A stretch of DNA of 64,000 nt from Planctomycetaceae bacterium (GTDB lineage: Bacteria > Planctomycetota > Planctomycetia > Planctomycetales > Planctomycetaceae): positions 1 through 64,000 of the forward strand of contig JANQRQ010000269.1 of assembly GCA_028284485.1 (NCBI GenBank), read 5' to 3'. The notes under the pieces were generated by a model. It had not been told where the DNA came from. It saw nothing but the letters and a program-made list of their open reading frames with translations, and did not search any database. This document shows, piece by piece, positions 34,797 through 44,776 of this stretch (its first letter is position 1; each line of letters starts with the position of its first letter). Position numbers and translations under genes: made by a program.

Positions 34797-36257
34797 CTAT
34801 TGTTGCAGTGCCTGTTGCACTTGCTCCCTAAAGAGGACTTCAAACATTAGCCACGCCATCGTCAACGTCAGCAGCAAGTTAAACGATTGCCCAACGATGT
34901 AAAGTACCAACGGTTTGCCGCCCTGCATCTGTTTGCCGAGTTCGCGAAAATTGGTTTCCAGACCGATACAAACGAACGCCAGGCAGAAAAACCAACCACG
35001 GAATACCTTTGTATCGGCGGTGACGACAGGAACAATGTCTTCCCCGCGAGGAAGAAATTCTGCCACGAGAGAAAACACAGCCGAAGCTGCGACAAATCCG
35101 AGCACAAATTTCGGGAATCGGTACCAGATTTCCATGGCGTTCGGGCGAGTCGAGTCACTGCCCGGCTCGACGACGAGGACCCAATACAACGCGACACAAA
35201 ATGCCGTCACTCCAATCAGGATGTTTTGGATCATCTTGATGGTCGTGGCGACCTGCAGGGCGTCGTCGCCCAGAAACTCTCCCGCAGCGGCCACAGCTCC
35301 CGTCGAGTCGATTGTGCCTCCCATCCAGGCTCCACCGAGGATTTCACTCATCCCCGTGTTTTCGATAATCGCCGGCATCACAACCATCATGACGACGGTA
35401 AAAGTCAGCGACATTCCAATCGCTGCCGATAGTTCTTCTTTCTTGGCTTTGCAGGCGGCGGCGGTTGCGATGGCAGCGGAGACCCCGCAAACGGACATGT
35501 CTGCCGAAATCACCATGTTGAACGACTTGGATTGCATTTTCAGGATCTTCTGGCCGAACGCGTATGTCCCGATCAGAACAATCGGCGTCACAATCCAGGC
35601 CACACAAACACCAGGCAATCCAAGGATCACCAATCTGCCAATAAGGACTTCCGCTCCCAGAATGACCAGGCCGGTTTTGATATAAAACTCGGTGAGAACG
35701 GCGGGGCGGGCAAAACTTGGCGTGCCGATCGTATTGCTAATCAGCAACCCCAGCCCCAAAGCCCACAGGGCGTACTCCAAGTTGTAAGCCTTGATGGTCG
35801 CTTGCCCGGTCAGAACATAGGCGACGGTAGCCAGTAGGAAGACAAAAGCGTAGCCGGGCGCGAATGCTGCGAATGATCGCCCCATGACGGCATTCCCGAT
35901 ACCGAAACAAACTAGCCCGACAACGAAAACGCCCAAGATTCCGCCGACAAGGCTCGCTTTGTCGGGTGGAACAAATGCATGTTTGGGATTCGATTCCCAA
36001 GAGCCCGGCTTGGCAAGCCAACCCTTAAGAGGGCTACTGATGCTGGTGCCGCCTGATTCGGAACTGTCTGCAGCGGCATCGGGCAGTGTCGACAACACGG
36101 CAATCAAACAGACTGCCAGTAACGTCGATCCGATCCAAATGGCCCACCAGTCTTCGGACTTCAATAGGCCTGGGGAGTTCGACGAATTATCTGGGGAGCC
36201 ATTTTGCTCGGTGTGTTCAGGGTTAACACCAGGTGAATCGCCAGAGTTGTCTTGCAC
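34797..36257 (-). CDS. YeiH-family transporter (putative sulfate exporter family)
   Basis: This 486-residue protein has about ten membrane helices. It shows the YeiH family signatures [31 protein letters not shown] and [15 protein letters not shown] polar N-terminal tail of ~30 residues and a short periplasmic-type insert (residues ~70-95) are extra to the core. Family members have been linked to sulfate or other anion export; the substrate here is unknown. It leads an operon with a small membrane protein and DUF1802. Confidence 0.88.
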   Translation of the reverse strand: MQDNSGDSPGVNPEHTEQNGSPDNSSNSPGLLKSEDWWAIWIGSTLLAVCLIAVLSTLPDAAADSSESGGTSISSPLKGWLAKPGSWESNPKHAFVPPDKASLVGGILGVFVVGLVCFGIGNAVMGRSFAAFAPGYAFVFLLATVAYVLTGQATIKAYNLEYALWALGLGLLISNTIGTPSFARPAVLTEFYIKTGLVILGAEVLIGRLVILGLPGVCVAWIVTPIVLIGTYAFGQKILKMQSKSFNMVISADMSVCGVSAAIATAAACKAKKEELSAAIGMSLTFTVVMMVVMPAIIENTGMSEILGGAWMGGTIDSTGAVAAAGEFLGDDALQVATTIKMIQNILIGVTAFCVALYWVLVVEPGSDSTRPNAMEIWYRFPKFVLGFVAASAVFSLVAEFLPRGEDIVPVVTADTKVFRGWFFCLAFVCIGLETNFRELGKQMQGGKPLVLYIVGQSFNLLLTLTMAWLMFEVLFREQVQQALQQ

Positions 36258-36938
36258 GGCGAGAAGCCTCTTCGACTACAAGGATTGTCAACCAGCGTCG
36301 GTCACGCTGCATTCCTTCAATGAGGAAGCACATCGGTTAGGAATCATCGGAAATCTCCCGATCGTCCAGCACGCGACACGACTAAAAACATCACTAGGCT
36401 GACGCTCAGTGGAAGAGATTGCAACCAAACAGGTCGACAGTGAATCTAAGATGGTTGTCGAACAGGCGAGGCCGTGCCCAGAATTCCAACCACTCCGAAA
36501 GCAAGATTAAAATTGGCTCGCTTGCGCGAGTATGCCATCAGAATCATTCATCAAACGAGCGGTGATACTCAGATCAAGCGAGGCGAACATCCTGATGAGC
36601 CGCGCTGGACGTACCGCCTTGAACAATGCCCACATCGGTGCGACCAAGGGAATCACCACCCATCCACGAGCGGCCGTCACGGCGAAATGTTGAGGAAAGT
36701 TCAGACTCGTGTAAGAACTTGACAGCCAAGAGTCACATCGAATCGCGAGGTTCGACGGTTGTTCCAACGGCAGCACTAATTCTATTTCTATCTAGAAAAT
36801 GCGTATTCGGAGAATCGATCATGTCCGAATAATGTCCTTTGGTAGCAATGGGGACGCCTGTTGCTTTGTACAGATTGCAAGTTGTTCGCCCGTTGCGAAG
36901 TGGACACGAAATCGACAATTACGATTTCGCACAAACTA

Positions 36939-37040
36939 CCGCGTACTAAACTGACTCGTGGCCGCGACAATTGCGTTTTGTTCTATGATAGCTGGCTCCC
37001 GCGAGCCAGAATCACCCACATCAAGAAATCATCCGCTTGA
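36939..37040 (+). repeat. Three-hairpin dispersed repeat, copy C
   Basis: Hairpin 2 is CGCGACAATTGCG (36963-36975), keeping its pairing through a G-U wobble. Hairpin 3 is CTGGCTCCCGCGAGCCAG (36992-37009). Hairpin 1 is degraded. The copy stands in a gene-poor region. Confidence 0.82.
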
Positions 37041-37276
37041 GAACTCACAAAGGACGTAGAGGTTAGAAGGTGGCTTCGCAATTGCCGCGTCGTATTCGGC
37101 CCAAGATTTGCGTGGAGGAGTTGGTCGGGACAATTCGGCCTTACCATCGCATCTCTCACAGGCGGAATGGTATACGGATTCTCGGATCAAGAGCGGTTTC
37201 AGTTCGAACAATTTGAGAAATCGTTCAGGCCCAATGATTCAAATCCCCGATTGACTTCCATTCATTCGGGATGACT

Positions 37277-37285
37277 TGCTAGAAT
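37277..37285 (+). promoter_or_regulatory. Possible extended -10 promoter for the small acidic gene
   Basis: TGCTAGAAT gives the extended TG and -10 TAGAAT (37280-37285). A start near 37292 would leave a ~95-base leader containing a small hairpin with stems ACCCC and GGGGT. Confidence 0.4.
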
Positions 37286-37387
37286 CCCGACGACGTTACG
37301 AAACAAGTATGGGAGGAGCCCTGACCCCTATCGTGGGGTACTGACACGTACGAGAACGAGCGCGACGAGAACAAAAGGAGGTGTTCT

Positions 37388-37735
37388 GTGTCCAACATCA
37401 GGCTTAAAGGCCGATGCGAGTCGTTCGTAATGGCCGTCGACTTCTGGGAAGACTTATTGGCCTGGGCCATCGAAGCTGGATGGGAACCGGAACGGGCGCC
37501 CGATTTCTACCGTTCTGAAACTGGTATCGAAGTTTCAGCCGACGATGCTGACAATCTGGCCGACGCCATGGAGCACATCGCAGGCGATTTTGCGTTGACC
37601 GAAACGCAAGTCCCCGAAAAGTTTCTGCGGGAACTTGTCGATGGATTGCGGAATCTTACTCGGTTTTTCAAGAACGGTGAATTTCATATCAACGACGTTC
37701 CAGCCGGTTATGTTCCGGGGTCGTCCTTGACTTGA
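37388..37735 (+). CDS. Small acidic protein of unknown function
   Basis: The GTG at 37388 is preceded by AAAGGAGGT, a near-perfect ribosome binding site, so this is a real, strongly translated gene. The 115-residue product is acidic and helical (FWEDLLAWAIEAGWEPERAPDFYRS, DDADNLADAMEHIAGDF) without membrane segments. I do not recognise the family. It could be a regulator or an immunity-type protein, but nothing in the sequence decides this. The YjbQ gene follows after 96 bases. Confidence 0.78.
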   Translation: MSNIRLKGRCESFVMAVDFWEDLLAWAIEAGWEPERAPDFYRSETGIEVSADDADNLADAMEHIAGDFALTETQVPEKFLRELVDGLRNLTRFFKNGEFHINDVPAGYVPGSSLT

Positions 37736-37831
37736 AACACCTTCAAACAACGCGGCTGATCCCGTCCTACCGATCTTGGGAATGACCGAGACAGGTGGCA
37801 CTTGCTCGCATTACGTAGTTCAGATTCTTGT

Positions 37832-38248
37832 ATGATCTATCGTGACAATATTTCGCTACAGACGACCGGTCACCGAGACATCCACGATTTGACCAGTGAA
37901 GTTTCGACAATCGTCGACCGCTCCGGAATTGCCCAGGGATTGGCCCATATCTTCAACATTGGAAGTACGGGCAGTATCGGAACAATTGAATTCGAACCTG
38001 GCCTGCAGCACGATCTGCCGGAAATCCTCGACCAACTGATTCCTTCCGGGCGGCATTACGGTCATGAGCAGGCGTGGCACGATGGAAACGCCCATTCCCA
38101 TTTGCAGGCCACGATTCTCGGCCCGTCATTGACTGTCCCGATTGAGGACGGCAAACTGCTATTGGGGACGTGGCAGCAAATCTTCCATCTCGAATGCGAT
38201 GTTCGCCCCCGGAACCGTGTCGTGGTAGTAACGATCTACGGCGAGTAG
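37832..38248 (+). CDS. yjbQ: YjbQ/UPF0047 family protein
   Basis: The ATG at 37832 gives 138 residues with the UPF0047 signature HDGNAHSHLQATILGPSLTVPIEDGKLLLGTWQQIFHLECD. His residues at the active site bind metal or phosphate. Family members have shown weak thiamine-phosphate synthase activity in some bacteria, but the true role is unknown. The next gene starts 18 bases downstream. Confidence 0.92.
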   Translation: MIYRDNISLQTTGHRDIHDLTSEVSTIVDRSGIAQGLAHIFNIGSTGSIGTIEFEPGLQHDLPEILDQLIPSGRHYGHEQAWHDGNAHSHLQATILGPSLTVPIEDGKLLLGTWQQIFHLECDVRPRNRVVVVTIYGE

Positions 38249-38266
38249 CAGCAACAAGAGTATTCC

Positions 38267-39199
38267 ATGAAAAATACCCGTCGGATTTGTGTGGCTGGAT
38301 TGGCCTTGGCGATCATTTGCGGACTGTCCGGGTGGGCATCTGGCTGGTTCATCCCGACTGAAACGACTGTGACTGAGCTTGCCGACGGCGTGTTCTTTCG
38401 CAAAACACAAACCGAACCGGAATTCATCGGTTGTAACCAAGGATGGATCGTTTTCAAAGATTTTGTCCTGGTTGTCGATGCCAACTTTCCCAACCAGGCG
38501 GAAGAAGTCATTTCGTCGATTCGTCGGACGACGGACAAGCCAATTCGTTATGTCTTCGATACGCACTATCACGGTGACCATGCCGATGGCAACATGAAAT
38601 ACACCGACCTTGGTGCAACAGCTATCGCGTCTCAAAACAGTAAACTCCTCTTTGAGACGAAGGGAATCGCCGGTTTTCAAGACTCGCAGGAAACAAAGCC
38701 GGAAGAGTACGGCGATCTGCAATACCAGCAAGCTTCGATGTACTTTCCCCGCAAGCTAGTCATCGATGATGGAACGCAGCGCGTGGAATTGATCCACTTC
38801 GGTCATGCCCATACGGCGGGCGACGCCGTTGCCTGGCTCCCGGAACATGGCATTATGTTTACCGGGGATGCCTGCGTGAACGGACCGTTCAATTATACAG
38901 GCGACAGCAATACCGAAAGTTGGATTGGCGTGCTGACGGAAATGGCGGAGTTACCAATCAAGACCATCGCGCCGGGGCACGGTGAAATCAGCGATATTGG
39001 TTTGATCGGAAAGCAAAAGCGTTACTTCGTCGAACTACGGCAGTTGGTGCAGCAAGCGATCGACGCCGGTACAAGTTTGGATGCGCTCAAACAGCAGATT
39101 CAGTTGCCCTTTTACAAGGAATGGACTGGTGTCGATGTCCAGGAACGGACCGAAAATATCGAACACGTCTATTCCGAATTGACCGACCGTTCCAAGTAG
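38267..39199 (+). CDS. Exported or anchored metallo-beta-lactamase-fold hydrolase
   Basis: The 310-residue protein has an N-terminal hydrophobic segment (CVAGLALAIICGLSGWASG) and the zinc motif THYHGDHADG (H100, H102, D104, H105). Further ligands lie in HFGHAHTAGDAVAW and APGHGEI. The fold includes glyoxalase II-like, lactonase and lactamase enzymes; the reaction is unknown. It follows yjbQ closely and may be cotranscribed. Confidence 0.9.
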   Translation: MKNTRRICVAGLALAIICGLSGWASGWFIPTETTVTELADGVFFRKTQTEPEFIGCNQGWIVFKDFVLVVDANFPNQAEEVISSIRRTTDKPIRYVFDTHYHGDHADGNMKYTDLGATAIASQNSKLLFETKGIAGFQDSQETKPEEYGDLQYQQASMYFPRKLVIDDGTQRVELIHFGHAHTAGDAVAWLPEHGIMFTGDACVNGPFNYTGDSNTESWIGVLTEMAELPIKTIAPGHGEISDIGLIGKQKRYFVELRQLVQQAIDAGTSLDALKQQIQLPFYKEWTGVDVQERTENIEHVYSELTDRSK

Positions 39200-39270
39200 A
39201 CTCCGTTCTTCGTCGCACGTCCTGGATTCGGAGCTTCACAACCGTCGATTACTCTTTCGCAGCGGCGGAT

Positions 39271-39873
39271 CTACGGTTTGCGAGTCAACAAGCACGACCA
39301 GCCCAGCGGACCTTCCACGCCGCCAGCATCCTGAAAACGAAACTCGCGAATCCATTCAAACTCGAAAAGATCTTCCAGGTCTTCTCGGATTTCGTGTTCA
39401 TGGAGACGCGGCGGACCATGCTCGGTTTGCTCATTCGCGTTGCCGGTCAGTACAAGGTACCGAGAGCCAGCTGTTGTGATGCACTCGAGCGTCTTGAGGA
39501 AACCGTTCAGATCAATTCCGCGCACACAGTGGTAGCACGCCCGATCAAAAACGAACGGGAAAGGATCGCCGGCGTATTCGAATTTCGAAATATCTGCCTC
39601 GATGAAATCGATTGCAAATTGACGGTCAGCCGCTCGTTGTTTTGCACGCTCGAGGGCCAAAGCGGCACAATCGACGGCTGTGACGTCGAACCCCGATTCC
39701 GCGAGGAGCAAGGCATTCGTGCCTGTTCCGCACCCCAACTCAATGGCCCGACCGCGCGGTATCGATTCGACGTCAATTACACGTCGGAGTTCTCGTGACG
39801 GCAATCCGGAGTCCCACGGCGTGTCTTGACCGCGATATCGTTCGTTCCATTCGGAAGTGGTCTTCGGTGGCAT
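39271..39873 (-). CDS. Class I SAM-dependent methyltransferase (TehB/TPMT-like)
   Basis: The 200-residue enzyme begins EWNERYRGQDTPWDSGLPS, typical of thiopurine/TehB-like methyltransferases. It has the SAM motif I AIELGCGTGTNALLLAESG, then VTAVDCAALALERAK, and later DRACYHCV. Such enzymes methylate small thiol, selenium, tellurium or xenobiotic compounds. It is convergent with the lactamase gene. Confidence 0.9.
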   Translation of the reverse strand: MPPKTTSEWNERYRGQDTPWDSGLPSRELRRVIDVESIPRGRAIELGCGTGTNALLLAESGFDVTAVDCAALALERAKQRAADRQFAIDFIEADISKFEYAGDPFPFVFDRACYHCVRGIDLNGFLKTLECITTAGSRYLVLTGNANEQTEHGPPRLHEHEIREDLEDLFEFEWIREFRFQDAGGVEGPLGWSCLLTRKP

Positions 39874-40001
39874 GGGCGTGAATCAACTCATCGAGATTGT
39901 TGGTCGACGTTTACTTTTGAGTTTAGCGATGTCGTTGTATCCGCGCGGTGCGTATCGACCTCTGAAATTCAACACGGCAACTTCATCAGCCGGCAGCGAG
40001 T

Positions 40002-41393
40002 CTACGCGAATACTTCAGAAATGGCGGCTCCGCCAAAAACGGTTGGTACCTCGTTACGGCCGTGGTGCAGGTATGTTAACCGATTTGCGTCCATGCCGAG
40101 GGCGTGCAATATGGTGGCATGAAAGTCGTGGGGGGTGACAGGTCGCTCGATGGCGACGTACCCCAATGGGTCGGTCTCGCCGATGATCTTACCGCCTTGC
40201 GCCCCTCCGCCGGACATCCAAACGGTGTAGCCGGCGGGTGAATGGTCGCGCCCGTTGCCGCGGCCTTCCATCGTGGGGGTCCGTCCGAATTCGCCACCCC
40301 ACACCACAAGAGTTGAATCCAAAAGTCCGCGTTCCTGAAGGTCGTTCAACAGCGCCGCGATCGGTTTGTCCGTGCGGGTTGCCAGTCGCTCATGATTGCT
40401 TTTTAGGTTGCTATGGGCATCCCAACCACCGACTCGAACCTGCACGAATCGGACTCCTCGTTCAACCATGCGGCGCGCTAGCAGACACCCTTGCCCCACG
40501 ATTTCGGTTTCCTGCTGATCGATTCCGTAGGCCGTTTGGGTCTTGCCTGTTTCAGAGGAAAGATCGAATAGTTCGGGGCCGGAAGTCTGCATGTGGAACG
40601 CCATTTCGTAAGAGCGAATGCGTGCATCGAGTTCGGAGTTGATGCCCTGCGTTTGGAGATGATTGTGGTCGAACCACGACATCAACTCGAGTTGCCGCCG
40701 GCGGTTTTGCTCGCTCGTTTTCGATGGCATTTGCAAATGTTGAATTCCTGTCACCGGATTGATGACCGTTCCCTGGTAACGAGATGGCAGAAACGCCGCA
40801 CCCCAGCCAGCGCGTTGGGGGTATTGCATTCCGTCGGTGTGGAGGTTCATCGTCAAGAAGGCGGGGAGATTGTCGTTTTCCGAACCTAAGCCGTAGATCG
40901 ACCAGGCTCCGATACTTGGCCGGTCGCCGGCTCCTGTGCCGGTCAATGCGACGCATTCCCCGGGTCCATGAACGGGATTGCGATGGTTGAGTGACCGGAC
41001 CACGCAGAGTTTGTCTGCATGCTTTGCCGTCTCCGGAAGAAGTGACGAGACAGGAATACCACTTTCGCCATGGCACCCAAACTTCCACGGCGACTGCAGA
41101 AGGTTCTTAAGCCCCGCCCGCTGAATCTTTGGTACATATTGGGCAATGCTTTCGGGTACGTCCTGGCCGGCAAGACGGGCGAGCTCCGGCTTGGGGTCAA
41201 ATGTGTCGACTTGGCTGGGACCACCGGACATGAACAAAAAGATGACACTTCGCGCTGTTGGTGCGAAATGCGGCTGGAACTTGCCGGACGGCTTCGAATC
41301 GGCCGCAAGCAACGTCTCGGTCGCAATCCCGGCAGCACCGAGGCCGGAATGGTAAAGAAATCGCCTTCGATTGAATCGATTCGCTGTCATCAT
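40002..41393 (-). CDS. DUF1501 Tat-exported protein
   Basis: The 463-residue protein has a Tat signal (NRRRFLYHSGLGAAGIAT) and the DUF1501 pattern: SVIFLFMSGGPSQVDTFDPKPEL, then HGPGECVALTGTG, FVQVRVGGWDAHSN, LVVWGGEFGRTPTMEG and RDHSPAGYTVWMSGGG. The fold is sulfatase/alkaline-phosphatase-like, but the function is unknown. It overlaps the preceding DUF1549/DUF1553 gene by four bases (ATGA), the standard planctomycete pairing. Confidence 0.95.
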   Translation of the reverse strand: MMTANRFNRRRFLYHSGLGAAGIATETLLAADSKPSGKFQPHFAPTARSVIFLFMSGGPSQVDTFDPKPELARLAGQDVPESIAQYVPKIQRAGLKNLLQSPWKFGCHGESGIPVSSLLPETAKHADKLCVVRSLNHRNPVHGPGECVALTGTGAGDRPSIGAWSIYGLGSENDNLPAFLTMNLHTDGMQYPQRAGWGAAFLPSRYQGTVINPVTGIQHLQMPSKTSEQNRRRQLELMSWFDHNHLQTQGINSELDARIRSYEMAFHMQTSGPELFDLSSETGKTQTAYGIDQQETEIVGQGCLLARRMVERGVRFVQVRVGGWDAHSNLKSNHERLATRTDKPIAALLNDLQERGLLDSTLVVWGGEFGRTPTMEGRGNGRDHSPAGYTVWMSGGGAQGGKIIGETDPLGYVAIERPVTPHDFHATILHALGMDANRLTYLHHGRNEVPTVFGGAAISEVFA

Positions 41394-44300
41394 GGGATAT
41401 ACACAAACTCATTTGTATTTAACAAAGCCAAGCACAACTCACGCAGTTCTTGGTCTCTCAAGAATTCGACGGCCCGCTCTACCTCTGCCTTGGTGGGTGA
41501 TCTTCCCCACGCGAGTTCTAAGGCGAATCGCGCTTGCTGTTGTGGGGCGCTCGATTCTTGGGCGACCCGTCGGGAAAACCGGGTTGCAGCACGCTGCATG
41601 AAATCGCTATTGAGCAAGTACAACGACTGCAACGGCACGGTCGACACGGCTCGCCGCGAGCAACTTTTTACCAAATCTGGAGAGTCAAACAACATTTGTT
41701 GCTCAGGCAAGTCGTCGCGGCGTTGCGTTAGATACATACTTCGACGGTGGGAAGATTCTGCTTCGGTCGTGGGAATACTGGGCCCGCCCGCGGAAAGGTC
41801 AAGCATTCCGCAAACTGCCAGTATCGAATCGCGTATCGCCTCGGCTTCGAGTCTGTGTAAAGGCCAGCGCCAGAGAGTCCGATTGTCGGGATCACGGTCA
41901 TAATGCGAGGCCGTGAACTGTGTCGACTGGCGGTACGTTCTCGAATTGAGGATCAATCGATGGATGTGGTTGGTATCCCAGCCGGAGTCGATCAAGTTCC
42001 ACGCCAGCCAATCGAGTAGCTCCAGATGGCTCGGCGATTCCCCTTGCGTCCCGAAATCGGAAGACGACCCGACGAGACCGACGCCAAAATGCCACTGCCA
42101 GATTCGATTCACCCACACACGTGCTGTCAGCGGGTTATCGGGCGCTGTCATCCAGTCGGCAAGTTCCAGACGAGTCAGGCGTTGCTCGAGGGGCTGATGT
42201 TGGCCGAAAACGGCGGGCCAACCTGGCTGGACAACTGGTCCTTTGGCTTTGACGTCGCCGCGAATCAGCAAATGAGTTTCGATGGAATCGAGATGCCCAC
42301 GGCCACGCGCGAGTGGCCAGCGCATCGTATGCGGCGAAACAATCGGTTCGGCGACACCGGATTTGCTCGAGTACCAGCTCCAGCTTTGTGGCAAATCGTC
42401 AATTTCGCTTTCCAGCTCGTCGAATAAGCGGCGTTCCCGATCGTCCATTCCGGAAAAGACGCTATTCGGAATCACGAGAATCGGTTCTGGATAATCCCTC
42501 GCCCGCCGAGATTCGACGAGACGATGGTGGACCGAATCGAAAACCTTCCAACGGAGATCGACAATTCGTTGCACGACCGGCTTTGGAGCATTCAGGATGA
42601 GATTGCCTGGCTGACCCTGTGAAAAGAATGCTTGAAATCGATAGTAGTCACGGATGGAGACGGGGTCGAACTTATGCGTGTGACACTGCGCACATTCGAG
42701 AGTGATTCCCAGAAAGGCTGACGCCGTAGTATTGACGACTTCGACAAGGATGTCGTTTCGTTGAATCTCCTTATCGAGTTCATTACCGCTGTAACGTGCT
42801 GCAGCAAGGAATCCCGTGGCGATCTGATTCTCGCCGAAATCGGGCAATAAATCGCCAGCGATCTGCTCACGCAAAAAAAGATCGTATGGTTTGTTATTGC
42901 GAAAACTATCGATGACATAATCTCGATATCGCCAAGCATGAGGACGCAATCGATTGTGTTGATGGCCGTTGCTTTCGGCCCAGCGCGCGACATCGAGCCA
43001 ATGTCGTCCCCATCGCTCGCCATATTGCTGTGTGGTCAGTAGCTGGTCGATCCATTTGTCGATGAGCCGATCCGAATCTTCAGTCGACTGTTCGAGAAGT
43101 TCATTCTGTAGGCTCTTCAGGCCCGGAACGAGATTTGCCTCAGGGGGCAGCCCTAAAAGATCGAGGCAAATACGCCGCAGCAACGTTTCGGTTGAAGCTG
43201 GCTCGGCGAACGACAAGCCAAGTTGGCTGTGCTTTTCATGAATGAATGCATCGACGGGTGTACGAATTTGGTCGTTTCTGTCACTCGACGGGACTTCCGG
43301 TTTGTGAATCGGCTGAAAAGCCCAGTGAGTACTTTGGGGCCGTGGCGTCGGCAAAAGCGACTCGTCCCAGTGTGGCCCTTCATCGATCCACACTTTGAGT
43401 AGATCGATTTCTTGGGAACTCAACACGAAATCAGAGTCGATCGGAGGCATACGTGTTTCATCGCTTGCCGTGATCAGTTCGGCTAAGCGGCTCGAATTGC
43501 TGTCGTGAGGGGTGACGCGATTTAGAACGTCATCGAAGTTATCCAACCGAACACCCGATTCGGGGTCATCCCCGGAATGACATGAAAAGCATTTGGATCG
43601 CAAAATGGGATAGACATCGACTGCGAAATCGACGGTTCGAATGGCATCGTCTTCCAACTTCGCAAGCGTGGTCTGACTGTTCGATGGGACGTGAGAAATT
43701 CCAAACACTTCTTCCCAACTCGTGTACGCTCCGATGTCGGACACCTGAATACGGTCGTTGGATTCGGTTTTTCGGCCGGTCGAGATTCCGACCCAATTGA
43801 CAGTACCAATCGTTTGTGGGGATTCGATCGTCGCATCGGGAGAATCTTCCGAGATGATCTTCGGATCAATCCACAAGTCAAACCGGTCGAAGGGAGAGTC
43901 TTTGCCGGGCTTTGACTTCGAAGCACAGCCGATCAACTGATAAACACGATCCCCTTCCACAGCGACATTCGAATAGACCTCGCGCGATGACGAGTATCGC
44001 ACCATAAATTCGTTTTGACCGGTTTTCGGATTGACGTGAATTCCGAAAGTCGGCACCCCTTGGTGCGTCGAGCGGTCTCCACCTTCGCTTTCGTCCATCC
44101 ACAGCACGAGGAATTCCCCGTCATCCTCCTGCGAACTGTCCAACGATTCTACTTCATAAACGAGTTCGAGTCGTAGAAATAACTTCTCTCCACTGAAGGG
44201 ACTTGTCAGCTGCTTGCGCAATGGATTATTTCGGTCGTTGGTTCCGGACACATGAAAAACCGTCGTGACGCCGTTGCGCACGGATGTGGTCCAATCACTC

Positions 44301-44623
44301 TTGAGCAAGTCATCAGCGAGTAAGGTGTTGCAGAAATTGGCGAGCAGGCAGAAGACAATCATTCGTGCAATGACGTCCGAAATCTGCCGAGATCGATTTG
44401 CGCTCCGGACGATCCATCCGGAGTAAGACTTGAAGGAAGGCATCCAATAATTCTCGCCGAGATCGAAGTACGATTTCAAGAGTGGTTCCGCATCTGTTGC
44501 GGTTGTGATTGCAATGTCGGCGAATGAATCTGCAATTCGCAGGAGTCGATCGACGACCGACGTACGTCGCCGCATATTCTTGAATGTCCGAAGCTTCAAA
44601 TCAATTGTCGCGCGGAATCGCAT
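41390..44623 (-). CDS. Planctomycete cytochrome with DUF1549 and DUF1553
   Basis: The 1,077-residue protein carries a planctomycete cytochrome motif (CFSCHSG, one c-type heme), then DUF1549 (with CAQCHTHKFDPVSIRDYY, a second CxxCH), and DUF1553 at the C-terminus (LADWMTAPDNPLTARVWVNRIWQWHFG). An extra ~200-residue beta-rich domain, LamG/concanavalin-like (about residues 90-330), precedes the heme domain. The hydrophobic stretch near residues 85-100 suggests a secreted protein. The true start may be internal (near 44443), because the first ~60 residues look unlike a signal. DUF1501 is translationally coupled. Confidence 0.92.
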   Translation of the reverse strand: MRFRATIDLKLRTFKNMRRRTSVVDRLLRIADSFADIAITTATDAEPLLKSYFDLGENYWMPSFKSYSGWIVRSANRSRQISDVIARMIVFCLLANFCNTLLADDLLKSDWTTSVRNGVTTVFHVSGTNDRNNPLRKQLTSPFSGEKLFLRLELVYEVESLDSSQEDDGEFLVLWMDESEGGDRSTHQGVPTFGIHVNPKTGQNEFMVRYSSSREVYSNVAVEGDRVYQLIGCASKSKPGKDSPFDRFDLWIDPKIISEDSPDATIESPQTIGTVNWVGISTGRKTESNDRIQVSDIGAYTSWEEVFGISHVPSNSQTTLAKLEDDAIRTVDFAVDVYPILRSKCFSCHSGDDPESGVRLDNFDDVLNRVTPHDSNSSRLAELITASDETRMPPIDSDFVLSSQEIDLLKVWIDEGPHWDESLLPTPRPQSTHWAFQPIHKPEVPSSDRNDQIRTPVDAFIHEKHSQLGLSFAEPASTETLLRRICLDLLGLPPEANLVPGLKSLQNELLEQSTEDSDRLIDKWIDQLLTTQQYGERWGRHWLDVARWAESNGHQHNRLRPHAWRYRDYVIDSFRNNKPYDLFLREQIAGDLLPDFGENQIATGFLAAARYSGNELDKEIQRNDILVEVVNTTASAFLGITLECAQCHTHKFDPVSIRDYYRFQAFFSQGQPGNLILNAPKPVVQRIVDLRWKVFDSVHHRLVESRRARDYPEPILVIPNSVFSGMDDRERRLFDELESEIDDLPQSWSWYSSKSGVAEPIVSPHTMRWPLARGRGHLDSIETHLLIRGDVKAKGPVVQPGWPAVFGQHQPLEQRLTRLELADWMTAPDNPLTARVWVNRIWQWHFGVGLVGSSSDFGTQGESPSHLELLDWLAWNLIDSGWDTNHIHRLILNSRTYRQSTQFTASHYDRDPDNRTLWRWPLHRLEAEAIRDSILAVCGMLDLSAGGPSIPTTEAESSHRRSMYLTQRRDDLPEQQMLFDSPDLVKSCSRRAVSTVPLQSLYLLNSDFMQRAATRFSRRVAQESSAPQQQARFALELAWGRSPTKAEVERAVEFLRDQELRELCLALLNTNEFVYIP

Positions 44624-44776
44624 GGCAAGGAATCCGTTAGGCGGTCGCGCCAGTGTTCCTCATTTGCCCCCATATGGTTTGGCTATGCGTGTCTTGCTGA
44701 GGCAGCGATTCGCGACAAAAGAGTCGAAACGATACACTTTGACAAGAATTCCCTGGCACAAAGCGGATGCGATCGC

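Larger units (their letters stand above)
36258..37387. other. 1.1-kb gene-poor region containing repeat copy C
   Basis: No convincing gene is found between YeiH and 37388. Short frames on both strands near 36474-36776 are not supported. It holds repeat copy C (36939-37040), a possible 60-codon minus frame ending at 37029 inside the repeat (a remnant at best), and a promoter-like site at 37277-37285. The region may be decayed genes. Confidence 0.5.

Noticed and set aside
36474-36776. Short frames on both strands in the gene-poor region
   Set aside because: No ribosome binding site, overlapping on opposite strands, and no protein-like motif.
37029-37211. 60-residue minus-strand frame ending in repeat copy C
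   Set aside because: TTG start without a ribosome binding site; the C-x2-C pair is suggestive but the frame is too short to support. It may be a remnant.
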